Below, in pieces: positions 1-6,807 of a stretch of DNA of 6,952 bases. The first letter of the stretch is position 1, and every line of letters begins with the position of its first letter. The notes beneath the pieces were generated by a model. That model was given only the letters and a program-made list of their open reading frames with translations. It did no database searches and had not been told where the DNA came from. A program made the translations under genes and the position numbers. Source of the DNA: Candidatus Omnitrophota bacterium (lineage in GTDB: Bacteria > Omnitrophota > Gorgyraeia > Gygaellales > Profunditerraquicolaceae). The DNA is taken from positions 1 through 6,952 of the forward strand of contig CAIVOB010000010.1 in assembly GCA_903907475.1 (NCBI GenBank), in the 5' to 3' direction.

Positions 1-1048
1 CCGTTTCTAACCCCAATCCCAAACGTTTTTCTAAAACCGCTACTAAAAGCGATAAGCGATTAAAATCAAAACCTTGAGCCCGGCGCCGGGGATAGCCGAA
101 ATTACTACGCGAAACTAAAGATTGAATCTCCACCAATAACGGCCGCGATCCTTCTAAAACTGAAGTCACAATCGTTCCGGAAACATTATTTGGCCGTTCA
201 GAAAGAAATATTTCCGAAGGATTTTTCACTTCCGCCAAACCTTCCGGCCGCATTTCAAAAACTCCGATTTCATTCGTCGAGCCAAATCTATTTTTTACCG
301 CGCGTAAAATACGATAAATCGCAAAACGATCACCCTCAAAATATAATACCGTGTCCACGATATGTTCTAAAACCCGCGGGCCAGCAATTGCGCCTTCTTT
401 AGTAACATGCCCAATAATAAAAATCGTTGTTCCGGTCGTCTTGGCTAATTGTGTGAGGCTGCCAGCGCACTCCCGAACCTGACTCACACTGCCCGGAGAA
501 GAACTAATTTGCGGATCAAAAATTACTTGAATCGAATCAATAATTACAACCTGCGGTTTAAGCTTACGGATATACTCCACAATTAAAGATAAATCCGTTT
601 GATTCACGATATAAAGATTGCCGGAATCTACCTCCCCTAAACGTTTCGCCCTCAATTTAGTCTGCGCAACCGATTCCTCACCGCTAACATAAAGCACTCC
701 CACACCCTGTTTAGTTAAATGATTAGAAACCTGAAGCGAAATCGTAGATTTCCCGACACCCGGATCCCCGCCAATTAGAATCACCGATCCTTGAACAATC
801 CCCCCGCCTAAAACCCGGTCTAACTCGCCAATATTAGTTTTTAATCTTATGCCCTCTTTAATCGCGACATCTTTTAAAAGTACCGGGCCTTCTTTATAGA
901 GCGATAATCTTTCTTTTCCCCCTGAAACAGGAGCAATATAATCCTCCTCGTTAAAAGAGTTCCAGCTGCTGCAATCCGGGCATCTCCCCAGCCATTTTGG
1001 CGACTGATAACCGCAAGAAGCGCAACTAAAAACAGATTTAGTTTTCAT
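1..1048 (-). CDS. radA: DNA repair protein RadA/Sms, 5' part (cut by window edge)
   Basis: RadA is a RecA-like ATPase that drives branch migration of recombination intermediates in the cytoplasm. About 349 residues are visible. An N-terminal zinc finger has CASC (9-12) and CPDC (23-26). The Walker A motif GGDPGVGKST ends near residue 102 with Lys100, and the Walker B strand VVIID ends at Asp171. The RadA-specific KNRFG motif lies at 252-256. The following residues begin the Lon-protease-like C-terminal domain, and the usual family length of about 450 residues implies roughly 100 residues are missing off the left edge. The reading frame is intact throughout. The ATG is fixed by the family N-terminus ahead of the zinc finger, and it overlaps the mlaD stop by one base (TAATG). 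No good Shine-Dalgarno is seen, only an A/G-rich stretch, so translational coupling to mlaD is likely. The identification is secure; the role is from family knowledge. Confidence 0.97.
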   Translation of the reverse strand, partial: MKTKSVFSCASCGYQSPKWLGRCPDCSSWNSFNEEDYIAPVSGGKERLSLYKEGPVLLKDVAIKEGIRLKTNIGELDRVLGGGIVQGSVILIGGDPGVGKSTISLQVSNHLTKQGVGVLYVSGEESVAQTKLRAKRLGEVDSGNLYIVNQTDLSLIVEYIRKLKPQVVIIDSIQVIFDPQISSSPGSVSQVRECAGSLTQLAKTTGTTIFIIGHVTKEGAIAGPRVLEHIVDTVLYFEGDRFAIYRILRAVKNRFGSTNEIGVFEMRPEGLAEVKNPSEIFLSERPNNVSGTIVTSVLEGSRPLLVEIQSLVSRSNFGYPRRRAQGFDFNRLSLLVAVLEKRLGLGLET

Positions 1049-1662
1049 TATTTCTTTTCTTTAGTTTTAATAAATAACTTCCAAGGATTCTTACGCACAT
1101 CTGTAACCAAAGCTTCTAACTCATTATAAACCGCATCATCATAAATTAATTTACCTAAAGACCCTTCTTTATTTTTAATTTTAACCACCGCGTCATCTAA
1201 ATTATTCATAATGCTCTCAGCATGATTAAACATCTGATGGATCGGTAATGGATCAACCCCGATTAAAGAATCACCCTCCTTAAGCGTCTGAGCATAATTC
1301 TTACCCGGCATCATCTCCACATATTTTTCTCCTAAAAGCCCCAAAGTATTCACCCAAACCGAAGTATCTGCGGGAATTTTAATCACATCTCTAATCCAAA
1401 CCTCCAAGCGGATGTTAGAACGGCTTTCCTGTGGTATAAATTCCAAACTTACTTTTTTTACTTCACCCACATCTACCCCCGCGAAACGCACCGGCGCGCC
1501 GACTTTAACTCCGTTAACAAAGTTAAAATTTAAATTAATACGATACCCGGAACTCCAGGTTTTAAACCCTCCGATTGATAAAATAAAAAAAACTAAAACT
1601 AATAAACTGGCAAAAACAAAAATCCCGACTTTTAATTCTAATTTAGTTTTACCGAATATCAT
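1048..1662 (-). CDS. mlaD: MlaD-family MCE-domain lipid transport protein
   Basis: This 204-residue protein is the substrate-binding MCE subunit of a phospholipid ABC transporter, anchored in the inner membrane and facing the periplasm. A single hydrophobic anchor spans about residues 12-30 with no signal-peptidase site. The MCE domain follows at about 40-118, with the characteristic VRFAGVDVGEVKKV stretch (58-71) and the hydrophobic pore-loop region TLGLLGEKYVEM (106-117). A short helical tail contains GSLGKLIYDD (167-176) and KNPW (191-194), a pattern common in MlaD relatives. The length is close to that of single-MCE MlaD proteins (about 180 in E. coli), so it should form a ring and not a long MCE tunnel. 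It starts 11 bases after the mlaF stop behind a strong Shine-Dalgarno, and its stop overlaps the radA start. Family and role are well supported; the transport direction and lipid are unknown. Confidence 0.93.
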   Translation of the reverse strand: MIFGKTKLELKVGIFVFASLLVLVFFILSIGGFKTWSSGYRINLNFNFVNGVKVGAPVRFAGVDVGEVKKVSLEFIPQESRSNIRLEVWIRDVIKIPADTSVWVNTLGLLGEKYVEMMPGKNYAQTLKEGDSLIGVDPLPIHQMFNHAESIMNNLDDAVVKIKNKEGSLGKLIYDDAVYNELEALVTDVRKNPWKLFIKTKEKK

Positions 1663-1666
1663 TTCT

Positions 1667-1672
1667 TCCTCC
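1667..1672 (-). promoter_or_regulatory. Ribosome binding site of mlaD
   Basis: GGAGGA sits with its GGAGG core five bases before the mlaD ATG, in the 11-base gap after the mlaF stop. It is the strongest Shine-Dalgarno in the transporter cassette, and it supports the chosen start. The other two cassette genes lack a comparable site. Confidence 0.8.
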
Positions 1673-1673
1673 G

Positions 1674-2435
1674 CTATTTAGAAGTACCCAACGCCTCGGT
1701 GATCGGGCCTTTAGCCAAACCATTAATAAACTGAAAAACTACCGGATCCTTGGTCTCTTGAATTTCCTGAGGCTTACCCTCAGAGATAATTTTCCCTTGA
1801 TACATCATGGCAATTTTATCGGCAATATGATAAGCGCTTTTCATATCATGCGTCACCACCACCGATGTCACTTTAAGCTTATCGTGCAATGAGCGAATAA
1901 GTTCATTAATGCTATCGGCAGTGATCGGATCAATTCCGGTAGTCGGCTCATCATAAAGAATAATCTCCGGCCGGATACAAATTGCCCGCGCTAAAGCGAC
2001 GCGCTTTTTCATCCCTCCGCTTAATTCTGAAGGCATGAGATCCCCAATCCCACCCAGACCTACTAAAACTAAAGACTCTTCCACGCGCCCAAGCAACTCT
2101 TTATCGCTAATCGCAGTATGTTCCGACAAACTAAATCCGACATTCTCCGCCACATTCATAGAATCAAATAGCGCACCACCCTGAAAAACCATGCTCACCT
2201 TAAAACGCAGAGTATTTAATTCCCGCTCGCCTAACTTGGCAACATCCTTATCGTTAACAAAAACTTCACCCGCATCCGGTTTTAATAAACCAATAATAGA
2301 TTTAAGTAATACCGACTTACCGCATCCGGAACGGCCAATAATCACGCAGGTCTGTCCAGCGGAAATTTGTAAATTCAATTTATTTAAAACTAAATTATTG
2401 TTAAATCTTTTACTTAAATTTTTTATCGTAATCAT
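1674..2435 (-). CDS. mlaF: MlaF-family phospholipid ABC transporter ATPase
   Basis: This cytoplasmic ATPase of 253 residues powers the MlaE permease. All ABC motifs are intact: Walker A GRSGCGKS (34-41), Q-loop Gln85 in VFQGGALFDS, signature LSGGM (138-142), Walker B ILYDE with catalytic Glu163, the D-loop region TTGIDP, and H-loop His196 in VTHDM. The GGALFDS and SGGMKKRVALARA wording is typical of the MlaF subfamily. The tail FINGLAKGPI matches the C-terminal extension seen in Mla ATPases. I place the start at the ATG at 2435, five bases after the mlaE stop, because the protein then begins directly with the first ABC strand (MITIKNLSKRF). An upstream TTG at 2480 would add 15 residues but lies inside mlaE and gives an unlikely hydrophobic lead. 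No Shine-Dalgarno is visible, which suggests reinitiation by ribosomes finishing mlaE. The family assignment is secure; the exact start is less so. Confidence 0.94.
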   Translation of the reverse strand: MITIKNLSKRFNNNLVLNKLNLQISAGQTCVIIGRSGCGKSVLLKSIIGLLKPDAGEVFVNDKDVAKLGERELNTLRFKVSMVFQGGALFDSMNVAENVGFSLSEHTAISDKELLGRVEESLVLVGLGGIGDLMPSELSGGMKKRVALARAICIRPEIILYDEPTTGIDPITADSINELIRSLHDKLKVTSVVVTHDMKSAYHIADKIAMMYQGKIISEGKPQEIQETKDPVVFQFINGLAKGPITEALGTSK

Positions 2436-2440
2436 AATTT

Positions 2441-3226
2441 TTAAGGCAAAATAAAATAAAATAAAGCGGTAAACAAGCAATCAGCGGCAATAACCATGAT
2501 AAATGAAAAAACCACCGAACGCGTCGTCGCCTTACCCACTCCGGTTGCCCCACCCTCAACATTGAACCCTTCGTAACAGCTCACTAATGCAATTACCATA
2601 CCAAAAATCCAAGCTTTAAATAAACCGGTAAATAAATCTTTGTACAAAAGCGAAGTAAAAGTAACATGCATATACATACTGCTAGTTACCCCCAGCTTCA
2701 CCACGCAAATAAAATAACTTCCCAGAATCCCGATAATATCGGCAAAGATCGTCAAAACCGGAAGCATCACGCTTAATGCCACAAAACGCGGAACAACCAG
2801 ATATTTTACCGGGTTAGTCGCTAAAGTTTCCAAAGCATCAATCTGCTCGGTGACTTGCATCGAACCTAACTCCGCGGTATTAGATGCTCCCACTCGTCCG
2901 GCGACAACTAAAGCCGTAATTACCGGGCCCAGTTCTCGGACAATTGAAAGCGCCACTAAGCTGGCAATATAAATCTCCGAAACGATGCGCTGCATAAAAT
3001 ATGCCGTCTGCAGAGCAAAAATAAAACCGATAAACAAAGCCACTAAAGCAACAATCGGAAAACTGTCATATCCGGCTTTCTTAGCTTGCTCAACAATGCG
3101 CTCGTATTTATAAGGAGGCTTAAAAGATAAATAAACCGTCTGGCCGGTCAAATGCGCTAAGCCCCCGACAAAATACATTAAAGCAATCGCCTTACGCCCC
3201 AGATCAACAAAGAATTGATTTAACAT
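2441..3226 (-). CDS. mlaE: MlaE-family phospholipid ABC transporter permease
   Basis: This 261-residue inner-membrane protein is the permease of the Mla transporter. An amphipathic N-terminal segment (about 1-35) is followed by hydrophobic spans near 56-76, 88-110, 143-175, 200-217 and 237-260. The MlaE family core is visible: SIVRELGPVITALVVAGRVGA (94-114), ELGSMQVTEQIDAL (119-132), and a late Gly-rich loop with GATGVGKAT (226-234). These match the coupling region and family signature of MlaE/YrbE proteins. The length is usual for the family. Its ATG shares one base with the clpC stop (TAATG) and only a weak GAG lies upstream, so its translation probably depends on clpC. The gene order mlaE-mlaF-mlaD follows the usual FED-type grouping with E and F swapped. 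The family call is secure, while the substrate (a phospholipid by homology) is inferred. Confidence 0.94.
   Translation of the reverse strand: MLNQFFVDLGRKAIALMYFVGGLAHLTGQTVYLSFKPPYKYERIVEQAKKAGYDSFPIVALVALFIGFIFALQTAYFMQRIVSEIYIASLVALSIVRELGPVITALVVAGRVGASNTAELGSMQVTEQIDALETLATNPVKYLVVPRFVALSVMLPVLTIFADIIGILGSYFICVVKLGVTSSMYMHVTFTSLLYKDLFTGLFKAWIFGMVIALVSCYEGFNVEGGATGVGKATTRSVVFSFIMVIAADCLFTALFYFILP
2448..2465. repeat. Short AAAAT tandem tract at the end of mlaE
   Basis: Three copies of AAAAT plus AAA on the plus strand read as T/A-rich codons for the last residues of MlaE (LFYFI). It lies just upstream of the mlaF start. A slippage here would change only the MlaE C-terminus and its spacing to mlaF. 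It is probably a by-product of hydrophobic codons in AT-rich DNA. Confidence 0.6.
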
Positions 3227-5646
3227 TACTCAAAAATTAGTTCTTCGTTTTTGCGCGATACCTTGATCGAAGAACCCTCCTTATATTTTTTAGAAATAAT
3301 CTCGCTGGCTAATGAGTCTTCCAGAAATCTTTGAATTGTTCTCTTTAAAGGGCGCGCGCCAAAAACCGGATCAAACCCTTTTTCAATTAAAAGATCTTTG
3401 GCTTCCTGCGTCACCTCTAAGGTTATCTGTTGATCTTTTAAGCGCTGAATAACATAACTTATTTCCATATCAATAATCTTGGCCAAATCCTCTTTTAATA
3501 ACTGTCTAAAGACGATGATATCATCAATGCGGTTTAAAAACTCCGGCTTAAAAGCATGCTTCACCGCTTCCAGAAGCTTATTTTTCATATCCTGATAGGT
3601 ACCTTCTTCCTGCTGCGCTTTAAAACCCAGCGATCCGGTTTTCCGGATCAATTCCGCGCCAACATTAGAAGTCATAATAATAATCGCATTTTTAAAATCC
3701 ACCTTCCGGCCAAAACTATCCGTTAAGCGTCCATCTTCAAAAACCTGTAATAATAGATTAAAAACATCTGGATGCGCTTTCTCGATTTCATCTAAAAGTA
3801 TCACTGAATAAGGCCGACGCCGTACCCGTTCCGTGAGCTGTCCGCCCTCCTCGTATCCGACATATCCCGGAGGAGCGCCGATAAGGCGAGAAACGTTAAA
3901 CTTTTCCATATACTCCGACATATCTAATTGCAATAATGCATCCTCATCCCCAAACATAAATTCCGCTAATGCCCGCGCCAGTAAAGTTTTACCGACACCG
4001 GTAGGGCCTAAAAATATAAATGACCCAATCGGCCGTTTAGGATCTTTAATCCCGGCGCGTGAACGTCTTACCGCGTGCGCGATGGCTTCAATCGCTTCAT
4101 TCTGGCCAACAACACGTTTATGCAACTCTTCTTCAATCTTAAGTAGCTTTTCACTTTCTTTTTCCTCTAACCTAAAAATCGGAATCCCTGTCCATTGCGC
4201 TAAAATTTTAGCGATATCCTCAGCGCTAACTTCCGGACGCATTTTATCCTTTGCCTGGCTCCATTCCTTATTTAACTTCTCCAACTCTTGACGGGCAATT
4301 CTTTCCTGATCCCGCAGCGATGCCGCTTTCTCGAAATCCTGACTTTTAATATAAGCTTCTTTTTCTTTACGCAGCGTTTCAACATTAACTTCAATTTTTT
4401 TAATATCCGCCGGAACAATTAAAACATTTAAACGCGCCCGGGAACCGGCCTCATCCATTAAATCAATCGCCTTGTCCGGCATAAATCTTCCGGAAATATA
4501 ACGATCGCTTAATTTCGCCGCTGCCTCCAATGACTCATCCGAAAAAGTCACCCGGTGATGCGCTTCATATTTATCACGCAGGCCTTTTAAAATTTTAATC
4601 GTTTGATCCACCGTCGGTGGTTCCACCATGATCGTTTGAAAACGACGCTCTAAAGCCGCGTCTTTCTCAATATATTTACGATATTCATCAATCGTGGTCG
4701 CCCCGATGCATTGCATTTCACCCCGAGAAAGCGACGGCTTCATAATGTTAGAAGCATCAATTGCCCCCTCTGCCGCGCCCGCACCCACTAAAGTATGCAA
4801 CTCATCAATAAAAATAATCACGTCCTGAGAACGTTTAATCTCTTCCATAATCGCTTTAATGCGTTCTTCAAATTGGCCGCGATATTTAGTACCAGCGATC
4901 ATTAAAGCTAAATCTAAAACCACAATCCGTTTACCTCTTAAGACCTCCGGAATATTTCCGGCAATAATTAATTGCGCCAGCCCCTCGACAATCGCGGTTT
5001 TTCCCACTCCGGCTTCACCTAAAAGTACCGGATTATTTTTCGTCCGTCGGCTTAAGATTTGCACCACCCGCTCAATCTCCTGCGAACGATCAATTACCGG
5101 GTCTAATTTATTATCCCGCGCCAAAGCCGTAAGATCCCGGCCGAAAGCATCTAAAGCCGGAGTTTTTGTTTTCGCCGCTTGCGGACCTCCCTGATTCATT
5201 CCCGGGAGCGCTGAACCTAAAAGCCCCATTACTTCATTACGCACAGAATTTAAATCCATGCCTAAATTTAACAAAACCTGAGAAGCAATCCCTTCCCCTT
5301 CGCGAATTAATCCTAACAGCAGATGTTCCGTTCCGATATAATTATGCCCTAAAGAACGCGCTTCTTCCGCTGCCAACTCTAAAGCTTTTTTTGCCCGCGG
5401 CGTAAAAGGAATATCACCGATAATCTGAGTCGTCGGTCCAGGCTGGACCAATTTTTCGATCTCTAAACGAATATTTTCCAGGGAAACATCTAATTTTTGC
5501 AATACTGCTGCCGCGACTCCTTCGCCTTCCCGGATTAATCCTAATAAAATATGTTCCGTTCCGATATAATCATGATTAAAGCGTCTGGCTTCTTCTTTGG
5601 CTAAAATAATAACTTTTCTTGCTCTTTCCGTAAACCGATTAAACAT
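3226..5646 (-). CDS. clpC: ClpC-type AAA+ unfoldase (Hsp100) of the Clp protease
   Basis: ClpC is a cytoplasmic hexamer that unfolds proteins and feeds them to ClpP. The 806-residue length fits the family. Two Clp-N repeats (about 3-65 and 80-142) are followed by AAA domain 1 with Walker A GEAGVGKT (210-217), Walker B VIIFIDE (276-282), pore tyrosine Tyr255 in KYRG and arginine finger region ALERRF (331-336). The M-domain coiled coil (about 415-465) carries a UVR-like segment ([14 protein letters not shown]), as in ClpC but not ClpB. AAA domain 2 has Walker A GPTGVGKT (547-554), Walker B VILLDE (615-620), pore loop GYVGYEEGG (594-602) and sensor 2 GARPLKR (763-769). LGF (673-675) sits where Bacillus ClpC has its VGF ClpP-docking loop, so partnership with ClpP is expected. 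The ATG has a strong Shine-Dalgarno and matches the family N-terminus [12 protein letters not shown]. With mcsA-mcsB just upstream, McsB-marked proteins are likely substrates. Confidence 0.98.
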   Translation of the reverse strand: MFNRFTERARKVIILAKEEARRFNHDYIGTEHILLGLIREGEGVAAAVLQKLDVSLENIRLEIEKLVQPGPTTQIIGDIPFTPRAKKALELAAEEARSLGHNYIGTEHLLLGLIREGEGIASQVLLNLGMDLNSVRNEVMGLLGSALPGMNQGGPQAAKTKTPALDAFGRDLTALARDNKLDPVIDRSQEIERVVQILSRRTKNNPVLLGEAGVGKTAIVEGLAQLIIAGNIPEVLRGKRIVVLDLALMIAGTKYRGQFEERIKAIMEEIKRSQDVIIFIDELHTLVGAGAAEGAIDASNIMKPSLSRGEMQCIGATTIDEYRKYIEKDAALERRFQTIMVEPPTVDQTIKILKGLRDKYEAHHRVTFSDESLEAAAKLSDRYISGRFMPDKAIDLMDEAGSRARLNVLIVPADIKKIEVNVETLRKEKEAYIKSQDFEKAASLRDQERIARQELEKLNKEWSQAKDKMRPEVSAEDIAKILAQWTGIPIFRLEEKESEKLLKIEEELHKRVVGQNEAIEAIAHAVRRSRAGIKDPKRPIGSFIFLGPTGVGKTLLARALAEFMFGDEDALLQLDMSEYMEKFNVSRLIGAPPGYVGYEEGGQLTERVRRRPYSVILLDEIEKAHPDVFNLLLQVFEDGRLTDSFGRKVDFKNAIIIMTSNVGAELIRKTGSLGFKAQQEEGTYQDMKNKLLEAVKHAFKPEFLNRIDDIIVFRQLLKEDLAKIIDMEISYVIQRLKDQQITLEVTQEAKDLLIEKGFDPVFGARPLKRTIQRFLEDSLASEIISKKYKEGSSIKVSRKNEELIFE
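5291..5346 (-). repeat. Clp-N internal repeat, second copy (DNA-level)
   Basis: This 56-base stretch of clpC matches 5519-5574 at 48 of 56 positions by my hand alignment, including an identical 20-base run (5323-5342 and 5551-5570). Both encode the D/NYIGTEH(I/L)[10 protein letters not shown] core of the two Clp-N repeats. The protein repeat is known for the family; the degree of DNA identity is higher than the protein alone requires. Confidence 0.8.
5519..5574 (-). repeat. Clp-N internal repeat, first copy (DNA-level)
   Basis: This is the partner of 5291-5346, in the same orientation and 228 bases apart start to start. It encodes the first Clp-N repeat core of ClpC, including YIGTEH and GLIREGEG. 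Confidence 0.8.
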
Positions 5647-5694
5647 GTGCTCTCCTTATAATGATTAAATGCACGCTTAACTCAGCACATATTT
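5641..5694 (-). promoter_or_regulatory. Possible alternative pairing that masks the clpC start codon
   Basis: In the mRNA the segment from 5694 to 5684 (AAAUAUGUGCU) can pair with the segment from 5651 to 5641 (AGCACAUGUUU), giving 11 consecutive pairs with one G-U wobble. The second segment covers the Shine-Dalgarno spacer, the clpC AUG and the next codon. The first segment includes most of the downstream arm of the 5680-5706 hairpin, so the two folds exclude each other. Formation of the leader hairpin would leave the start free, and loss or occupation of its upstream arm would favour masking. The complementarity is seen; regulation is inferred. Confidence 0.4.
5652..5657 (-). promoter_or_regulatory. 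Ribosome binding site of clpC
   Basis: AAGGAG lies five bases (AGCAC) before the clpC ATG at 5646, a near-ideal Shine-Dalgarno that fixes the start. The AGCAC spacer and the start codon together repeat part of the upstream hairpin arm, so the site could be masked by an alternative RNA fold. Confidence 0.85.
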
Positions 5695-5706
5695 TATGTG
5701 CTGAGT
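5680..5706 (-). promoter_or_regulatory. 27-base perfect palindrome / hairpin in the clpC leader
   Basis: Arms 5680-5691 and 5695-5706 are exact reverse complements (12 bp) around a 3-base centre. The stem can be extended outward to 5673-5714 with one mismatch, two pairs, a one-base bulge and four pairs (ACGC/GCGT). It is 23 bases upstream of the clpC Shine-Dalgarno in the only sizeable gap of the cluster. No U-run follows on the transcribed strand, so it is not a standard terminator. It does not match CIRCE (TTAGCACTC-N9-GAGTGCTAA) or a CtsR box. It could be a protein operator, an mRNA processing or stabilising hairpin, or part of a translational switch. The structure is seen directly; the function is open. 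Confidence 0.7.
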
Positions 5707-5752
5707 GAAGGCGTAAATTTGTTCCGCCGAATATGCTAAAGCGGAATCTTTC

Positions 5753-6805
5753 TTACAACAAATTCAATTTTCTACGGATTAATTCCGCTCTTTTTAAATC
5801 CCGCTCCTCAGCGGAAAGTTTTTTATTTTCTAACTTTTGCAAATGCGCCGGCTGCGTAATAATAAAAAGTTCATTAATCGTGCGCCGGTTAATATCTTTA
5901 ACCATCCCTAAATCACTACCGAGCCTGACCATCGATAATAATTCAATCGTTTCTTGACTGGAAATAATGCGCGCGTTTTTTAAAATTCCCAAACTCCGAT
6001 TAATACGATCCTCCAATAGCTCCTTATTCTTAGCCAATAAAATCTGCCGCGCCTGAGTTTCTTGCTCAATAATCTGTCGAATTAATCCATTAATATTCTC
6101 GATAATCTCTTCTTCGCTATGCCCCAATGAAACTTGATTCGAAATTTGAAAAAAATTACCGCTGGCTTGGGTTCCTTCCCCGTAAAGTCCCCGGGTAGTA
6201 AAACTTAACTTCGCGATTGCCGCCAATACCCGCTCGATCTGATGGCTCATAACCAGGGCCGGCAAATGCAACATTACCGAACCCCGCATTCCGGTACCGG
6301 TATTTGTCGGACAAGCAGTAAGATAACCAAAGTCACTTAAAAAAGCATAATCTAAGAGCTTAGACAACTCTTCATCGATCACATTAATAATATTCCAGGC
6401 TTCCAAAAGATTAAATCCCGATTGCATAATCTGTAAACGCAGATGATCCTCTTCATTAACCATTACGGCAATAATTTCTTCGTCATTAATGAGCACCGCT
6501 TTTTGTTCGGTCTTTTGAGTATGCTCGATTGACATGAGATGCCGCTCAACCAGAAACTGTTTATCAATACTATCTAAATCTACGAGTTTAAAAAAAGTAG
6601 ATTTTTTTAAAAGATCAACTTTAGCCATCGCATTTTTAGTGCGCTGCACCACGGCATCCAAATCTTCTTTGGATGCCCAATGCGGAAAAGGAAACTTAGT
6701 TAAATTGCGCGCTAAACGAATCCGGCTAGAAATTACAATATCCGAATTCGGTCCCGTACCTTTAAGCCATTCGCTCGTATGATTTAATAAATCATTAACT
6801 AACAT
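5753..6805 (-). CDS. mcsB: Protein arginine kinase McsB
   Basis: McsB phosphorylates arginine side chains of proteins with ATP, marking them for ClpC-ClpP. The 350-residue protein has the phosphagen-kinase catalytic fold: nucleotide-contact arginines in SSRIRLARN (26-34), NEEDHLRLQ (117-125) with the catalytic acid, the active-site cysteine Cys165 in ACPTNTGTGMRGSV, and the substrate/ATP loop RGLYGEGTQASGNFFQISN (205-223). The tail has RDLKRA (335-340), matching the RDXXRA phosphoarginine-sensing motif reported for McsB and absent from metabolite kinases such as creatine kinase. All key residues appear intact, so an active kinase is expected. The ATG starts two bases after the mcsA stop, with AAGGA nine bases upstream inside mcsA, which supports coupled translation with its activator McsA. 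In Bacillus the substrates include the repressor CtsR; none is visible here, but ctsR could lie beyond the right edge. Confidence 0.97.
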   Translation of the reverse strand: MLVNDLLNHTSEWLKGTGPNSDIVISSRIRLARNLTKFPFPHWASKEDLDAVVQRTKNAMAKVDLLKKSTFFKLVDLDSIDKQFLVERHLMSIEHTQKTEQKAVLINDEEIIAVMVNEEDHLRLQIMQSGFNLLEAWNIINVIDEELSKLLDYAFLSDFGYLTACPTNTGTGMRGSVMLHLPALVMSHQIERVLAAIAKLSFTTRGLYGEGTQASGNFFQISNQVSLGHSEEEIIENINGLIRQIIEQETQARQILLAKNKELLEDRINRSLGILKNARIISSQETIELLSMVRLGSDLGMVKDINRRTINELFIITQPAHLQKLENKKLSAEERDLKRAELIRRKLNLL

Positions 6806-6807
6806 CT

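Noticed and set aside
190..402. Plus-strand open frame opposite radA
   Set aside because: It lies wholly antisense to well-conserved radA codons, its translation resembles no known family, and it has no ribosome site of note.
2436..2480. TTG start at 2480 for mlaF giving 268 residues
   Set aside because: It would overlap mlaE by 40 bases and add a hydrophobic lead not expected in an ABC ATPase; the ATG at 2435 starts at the first conserved strand.
3833..4291. 152-codon plus-strand open frame opposite clpC
   Set aside because: It is antisense to the AAA domain 2 and M-domain coding region; the low-complexity Ser/Ala/Leu-rich translation is what reverse-strand reading of these codons gives.
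4859..5405. Two overlapping plus-strand open frames opposite clpC
   Set aside because: They are in different frames, antisense to conserved Walker A and Clp-N sequence, and look like no protein family.
5680..5706. CIRCE element for HrcA or CtsR heptad box
   Set aside because: The arms contain CTCAGCAC and its complement with a 3-base centre, not TTAGCACTC with a 9-base spacer, and there is no GGTCAAA-type tandem heptad.
5722..5746. Second inverted repeat just after mcsB (TTCCGC / GCGGAA) as a terminator
   Set aside because: The stem is only 6 bp with a 13-base loop and no U-run follows on the minus strand, so chance is a good explanation and a terminator is unsupported.
5733..5957. Plus-strand open frame starting in the mcsB-clpC gap
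   Set aside because: Only the first few codons are in the gap and the rest is antisense to the mcsB C-terminus; no ribosome site or family resemblance.
6534..6782. Plus-strand open frame opposite the 5' part of mcsB
   Set aside because: It is antisense to the conserved arginine-kinase N-terminus and has no recognisable product.
5753..6805. Metabolite phosphagen kinase (creatine or arginine kinase)
   Set aside because: The length, the RDLKRA tail motif and the position between mcsA and clpC all point to the protein kinase McsB.
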